This document shows positions 9,008-20,676 of a stretch of DNA of 64,000 nt, in pieces. Source of the DNA: Arthrobacter sp. Alg241-R88. GTDB lineage: Bacteria; Actinomycetota; Actinomycetes; Actinomycetales; Micrococcaceae. The notes under the pieces are model-generated. The model had not been told where the DNA came from, did no database searches, and saw only the letters and a program-made list of their open reading frames with translations. Each line of letters begins with the position of its first letter. The first letter of the stretch is position 1. Position numbers and translations under genes: made by a program. The stretch spans positions 186,591-250,590 of the forward strand of contig NZ_UNRG01000002.1 of assembly GCF_900537115.1 (NCBI RefSeq), read 5' to 3'.

Positions 9008-9849
9008 GCGGCGCAGAGATGACGAACAGGGCACAGACCATCAGCAAGTCAGCGGCGGCCATCGACAAGGCCCGCGCCGAGGGCCGCGCCGCCCTCATCG
9101 GCTACCTGCCCGCCGGCTACCCCAGCGTGGAACAGACCATCGCCGCCGGCATCGCGCTGGCGGAAAACGGCGCCGACCTCATCGAAATCGGCATTCCCTA
9201 TTCGGACCCCGTGATGGACGGCCAGGTCATCCAGGCCGCCACCACGGAGGCCCTGGCCAACGGCTTCGCCGTCCGCCAGGTCTTTGACGTGGTAGCAGGC
9301 ATCACCAGCAAGACCGACGCCGCCGTCCTGGTCATGACCTACTGGAACCCTGTGGTCCGGATGGGTGTGGACGAGTTCTCGCGGCGCCTGTCCGAGGCCG
9401 GGGGAGCCGGGCTCATCACCCCGGACCTCATCCCCGACGAGGCAGCCGAGTGGATGGAGGCATCGGACAAGTACGGCCTGGACCGGGTGTTCCTTGTGGC
9501 ACCGTCCTCCACCACCGAGCGCATGCAGCGGACCGTGGATGCGAGCCGCGGCTTCGTCTACGCCGTGTCCATCATGGGCGTCACCGGCGCCCGGACCTCC
9601 GTCAGCACGGCAGCCAAGGATGTAGTGGCCGCGGCCCACGCCGCCGGCGCCGAGCGCGTCTGCGTTGGACTCGGCGTGTCCAACGCCGGCCAGGTCCGCG
9701 AGATTGCAGCGTACGCCGAAGGCGTCATCGTAGGCACCGCGCTGGTGGCCGCCATCCGCGACGGCGGTGTGGACGCCGTCGCTGCCCTCACCAAGGACCT
9801 CAGCACCGGACTGAGCCGTGACACCGGACTGACAGAGGAAGAAGCCTAA
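9004..9849 (+). CDS. trpA: tryptophan synthase alpha chain
   Basis: The 281-residue TIM barrel cleaves indole-glycerol phosphate and passes indole to Trp[22 protein letters not shown] contains the catalytic Glu and Asp regions, and [13 protein letters not shown] and [11 protein letters not shown] form the phosphate site. The GTG at 9004 overlaps the trpB stop as GTGA, the usual coupled arrangement; an ATG five codons later (9019) is an alternative. lgt begins three bases after the stop codon. Confidence 0.97.
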   Translation: MSGAEMTNRAQTISKSAAAIDKARAEGRAALIGYLPAGYPSVEQTIAAGIALAENGADLIEIGIPYSDPVMDGQVIQAATTEALANGFAVRQVFDVVAGITSKTDAAVLVMTYWNPVVRMGVDEFSRRLSEAGGAGLITPDLIPDEAAEWMEASDKYGLDRVFLVAPSSTTERMQRTVDASRGFVYAVSIMGVTGARTSVSTAAKDVVAAAHAAGAERVCVGLGVSNAGQVREIAAYAEGVIVGTALVAAIRDGGVDAVAALTKDLSTGLSRDTGLTEEEA

Positions 9850-9852
9850 TCC

Positions 9853-11019
9853 ATGCCGACTCTCCTTCAGGCAGCCGCCATGGTGCCCGCCAGCATCCCC
9901 AGCCCGGACTGGTCCGGCTTCGACATTCCCCTGCCATGGGGGACGCTGCGCATCCACGCCTACGCCCTGTGCATCCTGGCAGGCATCGTGGTGGGCCTGT
10001 GGCTGACCTCTGCACGCTGGGCGAAGCGCGGAGCACCTGAAGGCAGCGTCTGGGACATCGTCGTCTGGGCGATCCCCTTTGGCATCATCGGCGGCCGCCT
10101 GTACCACGTGGTCTCCTCACCTGACGCGTACTTCGGTCCCGGCTTCGACGGCACCGGGGATCTCTCCCTGATCCCGCAGATCCAGCGCGGCGGCCTGGGC
10201 ATTTGGGGCGCCGTGGTCCTGGGCGTGGTGGGGGCATGGATCGGCTGCCGCCGCAGCGGGGTCAAGCTGAGTGCCTTCCTCGACGCCGCCGCGCCCGGGC
10301 TGCTGCTGGCCCAGGCCGTGGGGCGCTGGGGCAACTGGTTCAACCAGGAACTGTTCGGCGGCCCCACCACCCTGCCGTGGGGGCTGCAGATCGACGCCGA
10401 CAACGCCAACTTCCCGGCCGGCGTCCCCGCAGACACCCTGTTCCACCCCACGTTCCTCTACGAATCACTGTGGAACCTGGCCGGCGTCGTCATCCTGCTC
10501 GCCCTGGACCGGAAGTTCAACTTCCGCCGCAGCAGGCTGTTCTGGCTCTACGCGATGTACTACACACTGGGAAGGGTCTGGATCGAAGCCATGCGCATCG
10601 ATGACGCCGAGCAGATCTCGCTGTTCGGCATCACCACCCGCCTCAACGTCTGGACCAGCATCTTCGTTTTCCTGGCTGCCCTTGCGGCGTTCATCCTGCT
10701 GGGAAGGAAGAAGCGGACGGAGCCGGACAGTGTGTACCTGCCGGGCCGGAAACCGGCGGAAAAACAAGAGGCGGAGCCGGATAAAAACGCTGTATCAGCG
10801 TCCGGCGATCCGGTCCGTGATACGGACTCCGTTGTCTCAGATAGTGAATCGCGTGATAATCTCCCTGATAACCAAAGCGGTTCCCGGCGTGCTTCCGTCC
10901 CCACGGAAGAAGCCGAGGCTGCGCCGGCGGGCCCCAAGCCCGGACCGGACGCAACCGCTGCCGGAAGTTCCGGCAGCACGGCCACAGGAACCGCGCCGGA
11001 AGCCGGCGCTACCAAGTAG
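9853..11019 (+). CDS. lgt: phosphatidylglycerol–prolipoprotein diacylglyceryl transferase
   Basis: The membrane enzyme attaches diacylglycerol to the lipobox cysteine of preprolipoproteins, such as the two binding lipoproteins at 32.1–34.5 kb. The core (about 1–285) has seven hydrophobic helices and the signature GRWGNWFNQELFGGPTTLPW. The last ~100 residues are an unusual charged tail rich in Glu, Ser, Pro and Ala, probably cytoplasmic and disordered. Around 10780–10880 its codons are noticeably more AT-rich (GAT, GAA, AAC) than the rest. It sits three bases after trpA and is likely cotranscribed. Confidence 0.95.
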   Translation: MPTLLQAAAMVPASIPSPDWSGFDIPLPWGTLRIHAYALCILAGIVVGLWLTSARWAKRGAPEGSVWDIVVWAIPFGIIGGRLYHVVSSPDAYFGPGFDGTGDLSLIPQIQRGGLGIWGAVVLGVVGAWIGCRRSGVKLSAFLDAAAPGLLLAQAVGRWGNWFNQELFGGPTTLPWGLQIDADNANFPAGVPADTLFHPTFLYESLWNLAGVVILLALDRKFNFRRSRLFWLYAMYYTLGRVWIEAMRIDDAEQISLFGITTRLNVWTSIFVFLAALAAFILLGRKKRTEPDSVYLPGRKPAEKQEAEPDKNAVSASGDPVRDTDSVVSDSESRDNLPDNQSGSRRASVPTEEAEAAPAGPKPGPDATAAGSSGSTATGTAPEAGATK

Positions 11020-11151
11020 CGCGCAGGCCAGGCAGGGCAGCAGAGCCACCGCTCGAAGCGCCCAATCACCACAGTGTCGTGGCATCGGGGCCGCCCTGGA
11101 CAGCATAGAGCTGCTGCCCAGTGTTGCCCGGGGCAGGGGCCTGCGTAACTG

Positions 11152-11181
11152 TTAGTTCAGCAGGCCACGCTGACCTACAAT
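11152..11181 (+). promoter_or_regulatory. candidate gltB promoter
   Basis: TACAAT (11176–11181) is a good -10 box, with TTAGTT 18 bases upstream as a weak -35. It lies in the 263-base lgt–gltB gap, about 100 bases before the gltB start. The rest of that gap holds no recognised gene. Confidence 0.45.
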
Positions 11182-11282
11182 TTCCAGTAATCAACACTTT
11201 GTTGTGCCCATAACCGCGGCGCCGACGAGTGGGGCCAACGGTGTCCCTTCCATACGCACGATCAGGAGGAAGGACGTCTCCC

Positions 11283-14200
11283 ATGAGCCAAACTCTTCAC
11301 ACTCCCAGCTGGTCCGAACCGGACCAGCCTGAGGCTGCCATGTCGCCGTTCAAGCGCTTTGCAGCCCTGCCGGAGGCCTCCGGGCTGTACAACCCGGAGC
11401 AGGAGAAGGACGCCTGCGGGCTTGCGATCATCGCCACCCTCCGCGGCGAGCCCGGCTACGACATTGTGGACGCCGCCCTCACCGCCCTGCGCAACCTGGA
11501 GCACCGCGGTGCCGTCGGGGCTGACGAAGGCACCGGTGACGGCGCAGGCCTCCTGATGCAGATCCCGGATGAGTTCTTCCGCGCGGTCACGGAGTTCGAA
11601 CTTCCCGCCCCAGGCCAGTACGTTGCCGGCACCGCCTTCCTTCCCGCCGAACAGCGCGAGGCCGACGCCGCCAAGGCAGGCATCGAGGGCCTCGCGGCTG
11701 ACGAGGGCCTCAAGGTCCTCGGCTGGCGTGAGGTGCCCATCGTCGCCGACCTCGTCGGTGCCATGGCACGCGCCTGCATGCCCTACTTCTCCCAGCCCTT
11801 CCTGGCATCCGCCACCGGCGAGGAGCTGGACCGCAACGAGCTGGACTCCCGCGCCTGGCGGATCCGCAAGCGCGCCCAGAACAAGTTCGGCGTCTACTTC
11901 CCGTCGCTGTCCTCGCGGACCATCGTCTACAAGGGCATGCTCACCACCGCTCAGCTCGAGCCGTTCTACCCGGACCTTTCGGACAAGCGCTTCAAGACCA
12001 AGCTCGCGATCGTCCACTCGCGCTTCTCCACCAACACCTTCCCGTCCTGGCCCCTGGCCCAGCCGTTCCGCACCATCGCGCACAACGGCGAAATCAACAC
12101 GGTCAAGGGCAACCGCAACTGGATGCGCGCCCGCCAGTCCCAGCTCGCCAACCCGCTACTGGGCGACTCGCCGGAAGAGCTGTACCCCATCTGCACCCCC
12201 GGTGCCTCGGACTCCGCGTCCTTCGACGAGGTAGCCGAGCTGCTCTGGCTCTCCGGCCGCCCCATCACGCATTCGATCATGATGATGATCCCGGAGGCGT
12301 GGGAAAACCACGCCACCATGGATCCGGCCCGCCGTGCATTCTACGAGTACCACTCCCTGCTCATGGAGCCGTGGGACGGCCCGGCAGCCGTTTCCTTCAC
12401 CGACGGCAACCTGGTGGGCGCAACCCTGGACCGCAACGGCCTGCGTCCGGGCCGCTTCTGGATCACCGAAGACGGCCTGATCGTCTTCGCCTCTGAGGTG
12501 GGCGTCATCGACGTCGAACCCTCCAAGGTGGTCAAGAAGGGCCGCGTGTCCCCGGGCAAGATGTTCCTGGTGGACACCGACGCCGGGCGCATCATCGACG
12601 ACGAAGAGGTCAAGGCCGAAGTGGCCGCCGCCAACCCGTGGGCGGAGTGGGTCAAGGACAACCTGATCGACCTGAACGACCTGCCCGAGCGCGAGCACGT
12701 GGTCCACACCGCCGCGTCGGTGAACATCCGCCAGCGCACCTTCGGCTACACCACTGAGGAACTGAAGATCCTGCTGGGCCCCATGGCCCGCACCGGCGCC
12801 GAGCCGCTGGGTGCCATGGGCTCGGACACCCCGGTGGCCGTGCTGTCCAAGCGCCCCCGCCTGCTCTTTGACTACTTTGTGCAGTCCTTCGCGCAGGTGA
12901 CCAACCCGCCGCTGGACGCCATCCGCGAAGAGCTGGTCACGTCGCTTACCTGTGCCATCGGCCCCAACGGCAACCTCCTGGACACCAAGCAGGTCCGCCA
13001 GCCGCAGGTCCAGCTGCCGTTCCCGGTGATCAACAACGACCAGCTCGCCAAGATCGCCAACATCGAGGATGCCGACGGCAACCGCGTCGCGATGAAGGTC
13101 CGCGGGCTCTACCGCCCCGAAGGCGGCGAGAACGCGCTCCGTGCCCGGCTGACGGAAATCTGCGAGCAGGTATCCGGTGCCATCAACCGCGGCGTGCAGT
13201 ACATTGTGCTGTCCGACCGCGACTCGAACGCGCAGTGGGCGCCCATCCCGTCCCTGCTTCTGGTCAGCGCGGTGCACCATCACCTGCTCCGCAGCGCCAA
13301 CCGGACCAAGACCGCCCTGGTGGTCGAGGCCGGCGACGTCCGCGAAACGCACCACGTGGCCGTGCTTATCGGCTACGGCGCTTCCGCCGTCAACCCGTAC
13401 CTCGCCATGGAATCGGTGGAGCAGCTCATTGCCGCCGGCGACGTCACCGGGGTCACCCCGCAGGATGGCGTCTACAACCTCATCAAGGGCCTGGGCAAGG
13501 GCGTCCTGAAGATCATGTCCAAGATGGGCATCTCCACCGTTGCGTCCTACACCGGCGCCCAGACGTTCGAAGCGCTGGGCCTGGGCCAGGAACTGGTGGA
13601 CGAATTCTTCGCCGGCACCCACTCGCAGCTTGGCGGCGTGGGCCTGGACGTCATTGCGGCCGAAGTTTCCGCGCGCCACCAGATGGCCTACCCCGAGGGC
13701 GGCATCGAGCAGCCCCACCGTCCGCTCCTGGGTGGCGGCGAGTACCAGTGGCGCCGCGACGGCGAGCCGCACCTGTTCAACCCGGAGACCGTCTTCCGGC
13801 TGCAGCACGCAACACGTGAGCGCCGCTACGACATCTTCAAGGCGTACACCAGGGGAGTGGACGACCAGTCCCAGAACCTGATGACCCTCCGCGGCCTGCT
13901 CAAGTTCAAGAATGAGCGCCCTGCGGTTCCGCTCGAGGAAGTGGAGCCCGTTTCCAGCATCGTCAAGCGGTTCTCCACGGGTGCCATGAGCTACGGCTCC
14001 ATCTCCCAGGAGGCCCACGAGACGCTGGCCATCGCCATGAACCAGCTGGGCGGCAAGTCCAACACCGGCGAAGGCGGCGAGGACGTGGACCGCCTGCTCG
14101 ACCCGAAGCGCCGCTCCGCAGTCAAGCAGATCGCGTCCGGCCGTTTCGGTGTTACCAGCCTGTACCTGACCAACGCCGACGACATCCAGATCAAGATGGC

Positions 14201-15888
14201 GCAGGGAGCCAAGCCCGGCGAGGGCGGCCAGCTGATGGCGCAGAAGGTCTACCCGTGGGTGGCCCGCACGCGCCACTCGACTCCCGGCGTCGGACTGATC
14301 TCCCCGCCCCCGCACCACGACATCTACTCGATCGAGGACCTCGCGCAGCTCATCTACGATGCCAAGCGCGCCAACCCCTCGGCCCGTGTGCACGTCAAGC
14401 TGGTGTCGGAAGTTGGGATCGGCACGGTGGCGTCCGGCGTGACCAAGGCGAAGGCCGACGTCGTGCTCGTTTCCGGCCACGACGGCGGAACCGGCGCCTC
14501 GCCGCTGAACTCGCTCAAGCACGCCGGTGTCCCCTGGGAGCTCGGCCTCGCCGAGACGCAGCAGACGCTGATGCTCAATGGCCTGCGCGACCGCGTGGTG
14601 GTGCAGGTTGACGGGCAGCTCAAGACCGGCCGCGATGTGGTGATCGCTGCGCTGCTGGGCGGCGAGGAGTTCGGCTTCGCCACCGCCCCGCTGGTGGTGG
14701 AAGGCTGCATCATGATGCGCGTCTGCCACCTGGACACCTGCCCGGTGGGCGTGGCCACGCAGAACCCGGAACTCCGGGCACGTTTCAGCGGCAAGCCCGA
14801 GTTCGTGGTCAACTTCTTCGAGTTCCTGGCCGAGGAAGTCCGCGAAATCCTGGCCGAGCTGGGCTTCCGGAGCCTGGAAGAGGCCATCGGCCACGCCGAG
14901 GTCCTCGACGCCCGGGATGCCGTCAACCACTGGAAGGCCGACGGCCTGGACCTGGATCCGATCCTGCACGGGCTGGAGTTCGACGACGACGCCCCGTTGC
15001 GGAACATGACCGGCCAGAACCACGAGCTGGACAAGCACTTCGACCAGCGGCTGATCACCATGGCAACCGAAGCCCTCACGGACCGCAGCCCGGTGAAGAT
15101 CTCGGTGGACGTGATCAACACGGACCGTTCGGTGGGCACCATGCTGGGCCATGTGGTCACCAAGACGTTCAGCACGGACGTCCTGGCCACGGACACCATC
15201 GACGTCACCCTCAGCGGCACCGCCGGCCAGTCCCTCGGCGCCTTCCTGCCCGCAGGCATCACCCTGCGGCTGTTCGGCGACTCCAACGACTACGTGGGCA
15301 AGGGCCTTTCCGGCGGGCGCATCATCGTCCGGCCGGACCGCACCAATGTGTTCAAGGCGGAGACCAACGTCATCGCCGGCAACGTGATCGGCTACGGCGC
15401 CACGAGCGGTGAGATGTTCCTGCGCGGCCAGGTGGGCGAACGCTTCCTGGTCCGCAACTCGGGCGCCACCGCCGTCGTCGAAGGCATTGGCGACCACGGC
15501 TGCGAGTACATGACCGGCGGCCAGACGCTGATCATCGGGCGCACCGGGCGGAACTTCGGTGCCGGCATGTCCGGCGGCACCGCCTACGTCCTTGACCTGG
15601 ACGCTGCCAAGGTCAACAAGGACGCCCTGCAGTCCGGTGAACTCCAGCTCCGTGAGCTGGACGCCGAGGACCGCGACATCGTGCACGGCCTCCTGGTCAA
15701 GCACGTTGAAGAAACTGATTCCCAGCTGGCCGCGCGCCTCCTCGAGAACTTCGATGACACCGCCGCCCGCATTACCAAGGTGCTGCCGCGCGACTACGCG
15801 GCTGTGCTGCAAACCCGTCTCGACGCCATCGAAGAGGGCCTGGACCCCGACGGCGAAGAAGTGTGGTCCCGAATCCTGGAGGTAACCG

Positions 15889-15896
<8 letters not shown>
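11283..15896 (+). CDS. gltB: glutamate synthase (NADPH) large subunit
   Basis: At 1537 residues this is a full-length GOGAT alpha subunit: glutamine amidotransferase, central, FMN-binding synthase and C-terminal beta-helix domains. It transfers glutamine amide nitrogen to 2-oxoglutarate. The nucleophile is Cys45 in [10 protein letters not shown], so a 44-residue propeptide would be removed. [15 protein letters not shown] belongs to the amidotransferase site. The 3Fe-4S ligands are Cys1142, Cys1148 and Cys1153 ([12 protein letters not shown]). The ATG at 11283 is set by AGGAGGAAGG at 11264–11273, a strong ribosome-binding site. The end overlaps gltD by eight bases. Confidence 0.98.
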
Positions 15897-17346
<1,450 letters not shown>

Positions 17347-17410
17347 TGCAGCATCGAGGGTTCACCTCCACGACAACTTAACCAATGCAAGAGACCAATA
17401 GGGTAGGTAT

Positions 17411-18901
17411 ATGAGACGCGCAAAAATTGTGGCTACGTTCGGCCCGGCAATTGCCAGCTACGAAAACACCCTCGCGGTGCTGGAGGCCGGCGTTGACGTC
17501 GCCCGCATGAACATGAGCCACGGCGACTACACCGTGCATGACAACACCTACGAGAACGTCCGGAAGGCTGCAGCCGACCTTGGCAAGGCAGTGGCCATCA
17601 TGGCCGACCTGCAGGGGCCGAAGATCCGCCTGGGCCGGTTCGTTGACGGCCCGCACGCCCTCGCCGTTGGTGACACCTTCACCATCACCACCGAGGACGT
17701 TCCCGGCACCAAGGACATCTGCTCCACCACGTTGAAGAGCCTCACCGAGGACGTCAACGTGGGTGACGCCCTGCTGATCGACGACGGCAAGGTGGCGCTG
17801 CGTGCGACGGCCGTGGACGACGTCAAGGTCGTCGCCGAAGTGACCGTGGGCGGCATGGTGTCCAACAACAAGGGCATCAACCTGCCTGGCGTTGCTGTTA
17901 ACGTCCCCGCATTGAGCGAAAAAGACGAGGACGACCTCCGCTGGGCGATGCGCCGCGGTGTTGACCTGGTGGCCCTGTCCTTCGTGCGTGACGCCTCCGA
18001 CATCACCCGCGTGCACGAAATCATGGACGAGGAAGGCCGCCGTGTGCCGGTCATCGCCAAGATTGAGAAGCCGCAGGCTGTTGAGCAGCTCCCTGAGATC
18101 ATCGATGCTTTTGATGCCATCATGGTGGCCCGTGGCGACCTTGGTGTGGAGCTTCCGCTGGAGGAAGTGCCGATCGTCCAGAAGCGTGCGATCGAACTGG
18201 CCCGCCGCTGGGCCAAGCCAGTGATCGTGGCAACCCAGGTCCTGGAATCCATGATCGACAACCCGCGCCCCACCCGTGCGGAGGCCTCAGACTGCGCCAA
18301 CGCAGTGCTGGACGGTGCGGACGCGGTGATGCTCTCGGGCGAGACCAGCGTGGGCAAGTACCCGATCGAGACGGTCAAGGTGATGGCCCGGATCATCGAG
18401 TCCACTGAGGTCCACGGCCTTGAGCGCGTTCCTCCGCTGGGCACCAAGCCCAAGACCCGTGGCGGCGCCATCACCCGTGCCGCCGTCGAAATCGCCGACC
18501 AGCTGGACGCCAAGTACATCTGTGCTTTCACCCAGTCCGGCGACTCCGCGCGCCGCCTCTCGCGCCTGCGCCCCATCAAGCCGGTCTTCGCGTTCACTCC
18601 GGTGGAGCAGGTCTGGAACCAGCTGGCGCTGACCTGGGGCATCCAGCCGGTGCTGGTCCAGATGGTGGACCACACCGACGAGATGACCGCACAGGTTGAC
18701 CGCAGCCTCCTGGAGATGGGCCTCGTGGACGACGGCGACCTGGTGGTCATTGCCGCCGGTTCGCCTCCCGGAAAGGCCGGTTCCACCAACTCCTTGAAGG
18801 TGCACAAGGTGGGCGACCTCGCCGACTCCACGCGTGTTGGCGAAGCCGCCAGCAACAAGGAAAAGCTCGGCCCCTGGCCGGAAAAGAAGAAGAAGGCCTA
18901 G
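17411..18901 (+). CDS. pyk: pyruvate kinase
   Basis: The 496-residue enzyme makes pyruvate and ATP from phosphoenolpyruvate. It begins MRRAKIVATFGPA, and has MNMSHGDY, the K-binding and phosphate region AIMADLQGPKIRLGRF, the catalytic-lysine signature VIAKIEKPQAVEQL and the MVARGDLGVELPLE motif, followed by the allosteric C domain. The C-terminus is lysine-rich. TAGGGT (17399–17404) lies six bases from the ATG and no Shine–Dalgarno sequence is present, so a leaderless start is likely. Transcription ends at the hairpin at 18916–18950. Confidence 0.98.
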   Translation: MRRAKIVATFGPAIASYENTLAVLEAGVDVARMNMSHGDYTVHDNTYENVRKAAADLGKAVAIMADLQGPKIRLGRFVDGPHALAVGDTFTITTEDVPGTKDICSTTLKSLTEDVNVGDALLIDDGKVALRATAVDDVKVVAEVTVGGMVSNNKGINLPGVAVNVPALSEKDEDDLRWAMRRGVDLVALSFVRDASDITRVHEIMDEEGRRVPVIAKIEKPQAVEQLPEIIDAFDAIMVARGDLGVELPLEEVPIVQKRAIELARRWAKPVIVATQVLESMIDNPRPTRAEASDCANAVLDGADAVMLSGETSVGKYPIETVKVMARIIESTEVHGLERVPPLGTKPKTRGGAITRAAVEIADQLDAKYICAFTQSGDSARRLSRLRPIKPVFAFTPVEQVWNQLALTWGIQPVLVQMVDHTDEMTAQVDRSLLEMGLVDDGDLVVIAAGSPPGKAGSTNSLKVHKVGDLADSTRVGEAASNKEKLGPWPEKKKKA

Positions 18902-18915
18902 GCTTTCGGATAGCG

Positions 18916-18950
18916 AAAAGGACCCCTGCCGGTTGGCAGGGGTCCTTTCT
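18916..18950. terminator. bidirectional intrinsic terminator between pyk and the ANTAR regulator
   Basis: AAAGGACCCCTGCC and GGCAGGGGTCCTTT form a perfect 14-base stem with a GGTT loop. A-rich and T-rich flanks serve both convergent genes. Confidence 0.92.
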
Positions 18951-18969
18951 GCTGTCTACGACAGTGCTG

Positions 18970-19575
18970 TTAGTTGACCTGGTTGATGATGGTCTCTGCC
19001 ACTTCACGCATGCTGAGGCGGCGGTCCATGGAAGTCTTCTGGATCCAGCGGAAGGCTTCCGGCTCCGTGAGGCCCATCTTGGTGGTGAGGAGGCTCTTGG
19101 CGCGTTCCACGAGCTTGCGGGTGGCGAACTGCTCCTGGAGGTCGGAGACCTCGCTTTCCAGGGCCTTGATTTCCTCGTGGCGGGAGAGGGCGATCTCCAG
19201 CGCGGGGATGAGGTCGGCCGGGGTGAAGGGCTTGACCACGTAGGCCATGGCACCGGCGTCGCGGGCGCGCTCCACGAGTTCCTTCTGGCTGAAGGCGGTC
19301 AGCAGCACCACGGGGGCGATGCGGGCCTTGACGATCTTTTCAGCTGCCGAAATGCCGTCCATCACGGGCATCTTGACGTCCATCAGGACCAGGTCCGGCT
19401 TCAGCTCTTCAGCCAGCTGGACGGCCTTCTCGCCGTTGTCTGCTTCGCCGATGACGTCATAGCCTTCGCCGCGCAGGATTTCGATGATGTCGAGGCGGAT
19501 GAGGGTTTCATCCTCGGCCACAACGACGCGGCGCGCCGGCTGGGACGTGGGTTTTGACTCCGTCTGTTCAGTCAC
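18970..19575 (-). CDS. pdtaR: ANTAR-domain response regulator, PdtaR-like
   Basis: The 201-residue protein has an N-terminal receiver domain with acidic pocket (VVVAEDE), phospho-acceptor Asp66 in VLMDVKMPVMDG, and the conserved Thr/Ala and Lys (TAFS, VKPF). A short coiled segment leads to a C-terminal ANTAR RNA-binding domain (about 140–198: LVERAKSLLTTKMGLTEPEAFRWIQKTSM). ANTAR regulators bind paired hairpins in mRNA leaders and prevent termination. The kinase partner (PdtaS type) is not here. Translation starts at GTG 19575 after AAGGAG. The position next to pyk matches other actinobacteria. Confidence 0.93.
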   Translation of the reverse strand: MTEQTESKPTSQPARRVVVAEDETLIRLDIIEILRGEGYDVIGEADNGEKAVQLAEELKPDLVLMDVKMPVMDGISAAEKIVKARIAPVVLLTAFSQKELVERARDAGAMAYVVKPFTPADLIPALEIALSRHEEIKALESEVSDLQEQFATRKLVERAKSLLTTKMGLTEPEAFRWIQKTSMDRRLSMREVAETIINQVN

Positions 19576-19730
19576 GGGATCTCCTTGGAAAGGTACGGCG
19601 GGGACATCACTATCTTAGGTGCGCCCGGTCCTGTACTTGATCTGCATGGTCAGGTGCGGCGACGGCGGCGCGATTCTGGAATTCAGCCTATCTGCATGTA
19701 GAGTAATTCCGCGTACGTGAAGCGATCGCG

Positions 19731-19759
19731 TTGCTCACAATCAGCTGTGGGCGTAGCCT
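19731..19759 (+). promoter_or_regulatory. promoter of tRNA-Leu
   Basis: TTGCTC (19731–19736) and TAGCCT (19754–19759) are separated by 17 bases, with about 19 bases to the mature tRNA 5' end. The spacing is canonical for a housekeeping sigma factor. Confidence 0.6.
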
Positions 19760-19778
19760 TTTGCTTCATGTAATCCGC

Positions 19779-19860
19779 GCCCGAGTGGCGGAATTGGCAG
19801 ACGCGCCGCACTCAAAATGCGGTATCGAAAGGTGTGTGGGTTCGAGTCCCACCTCGGGCA
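19779..19860 (+). tRNA. tRNA-Leu (anticodon CAA)
   Basis: Acceptor arms GCCCGAG and CTCGGGC pair fully. The anticodon stem CCGCA/TGCGG encloses the loop CTCAAAA, giving anticodon CAA, which reads the leucine codon UUG. The long variable arm and the TTCGAGTCC T-loop fit class II tRNA-Leu, and the length is 82 bases without encoded CCA. It marks the boundary between conserved core genes on its left and accessory genes on its right. Confidence 0.97.
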
Positions 19861-19868
19861 CAGCATAT

Positions 19869-19889
19869 CCCCTCGTCAGAGGGGTTTTT
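19869..19889 (+). terminator. intrinsic terminator after tRNA-Leu
   Basis: CCCCTC–GTCA–GAGGGG is followed by five T residues directly behind the tRNA gene. Confidence 0.9.
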
Positions 19890-20676
19890 GCTTTAACGTG
19901 TTGTCATGGCCTGTGGTGGGGTCCCTCTGACGCTAGGTGCGCGGGCTGGAGCCTGGCTGCCCGCGGGCCTATTCAGGTGTGCGGGGTGGCGGGGGCCGGT
20001 CCCTGGCTAGTGGGCCTTCCGCCTGCTGGGGTGTGGTCTATTCGGTACCTCGTTCCGGTGCTGTCGGGTTGGTCGGGGTGGCCAACACCTATTCATGGTC
20101 GAGAGCGTCGGGGACAACATGACGTCACCGACTCTTGGTACAAAACTTTTAGTGAATAGCTCTTCTTAGATGTCGCGGGAGCTGCAATTGCATGCTTTGT
20201 CCTGCCAAAGGGGATGTGGACAGTGTCCACACTTATGTCTGCCTTATCAGTCCCTCCTGTGACGTGGGCGTGGAAGAGGATTTCGGATCGCCAGCGGAAT
20301 GTAGCCCTGATGGCAGGCGAGGCGCCTAGGACCATGAAGTCCGATGTGCTTGCCAGCTAGCTGCGTTGGCTTCTGGTCGCAGCATCGATCCAGAGCCTTC
20401 TTAGCTTGATGTCAGAAATGACCCAGGTGCCGGCTTGACGTCAGGTTTGGGTGACAGCAGCTGGATGAACTTCCCGTCCAAGGCGCCAGATGTGTGAATC
20501 GACGATAAGTGGCGGCTTTTTCGCAGCGCTGATTGCACCGGGCCGGCCGTACACTGATCATTCAGCCTGCACCCGGCTCCTTAGTCCAAGCGCTGGTCTG
20601 CAACTGGGCAAGTCAATCCCATTGGCCAAGAGGCGCAATCAAGAATTGTTGATCGTAAAGTCGGCGGCGCCCCGCA
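19890..20676. other. 787-base stretch without a recognisable gene
   Basis: No reading frame here has a plausible start, codon pattern and family resemblance together. The only structured element is a perfect 17-base palindrome, TGTGGACA-G-TGTCCACA (20215–20231), which looks like an operator but has no adjacent gene to serve. The region begins right after a tRNA gene and could be the scarred edge of an inserted segment. No integrase fragment or repeated tRNA end was seen. Confidence 0.5.

Noticed and set aside
12156..15812. A minus-strand open frame of 1218 codons opposite gltB
   Set aside because: gltB on the plus strand has full family motifs end to end. The antisense frame is the expected by-product of high-GC third codon positions, and its translation resembles no protein.
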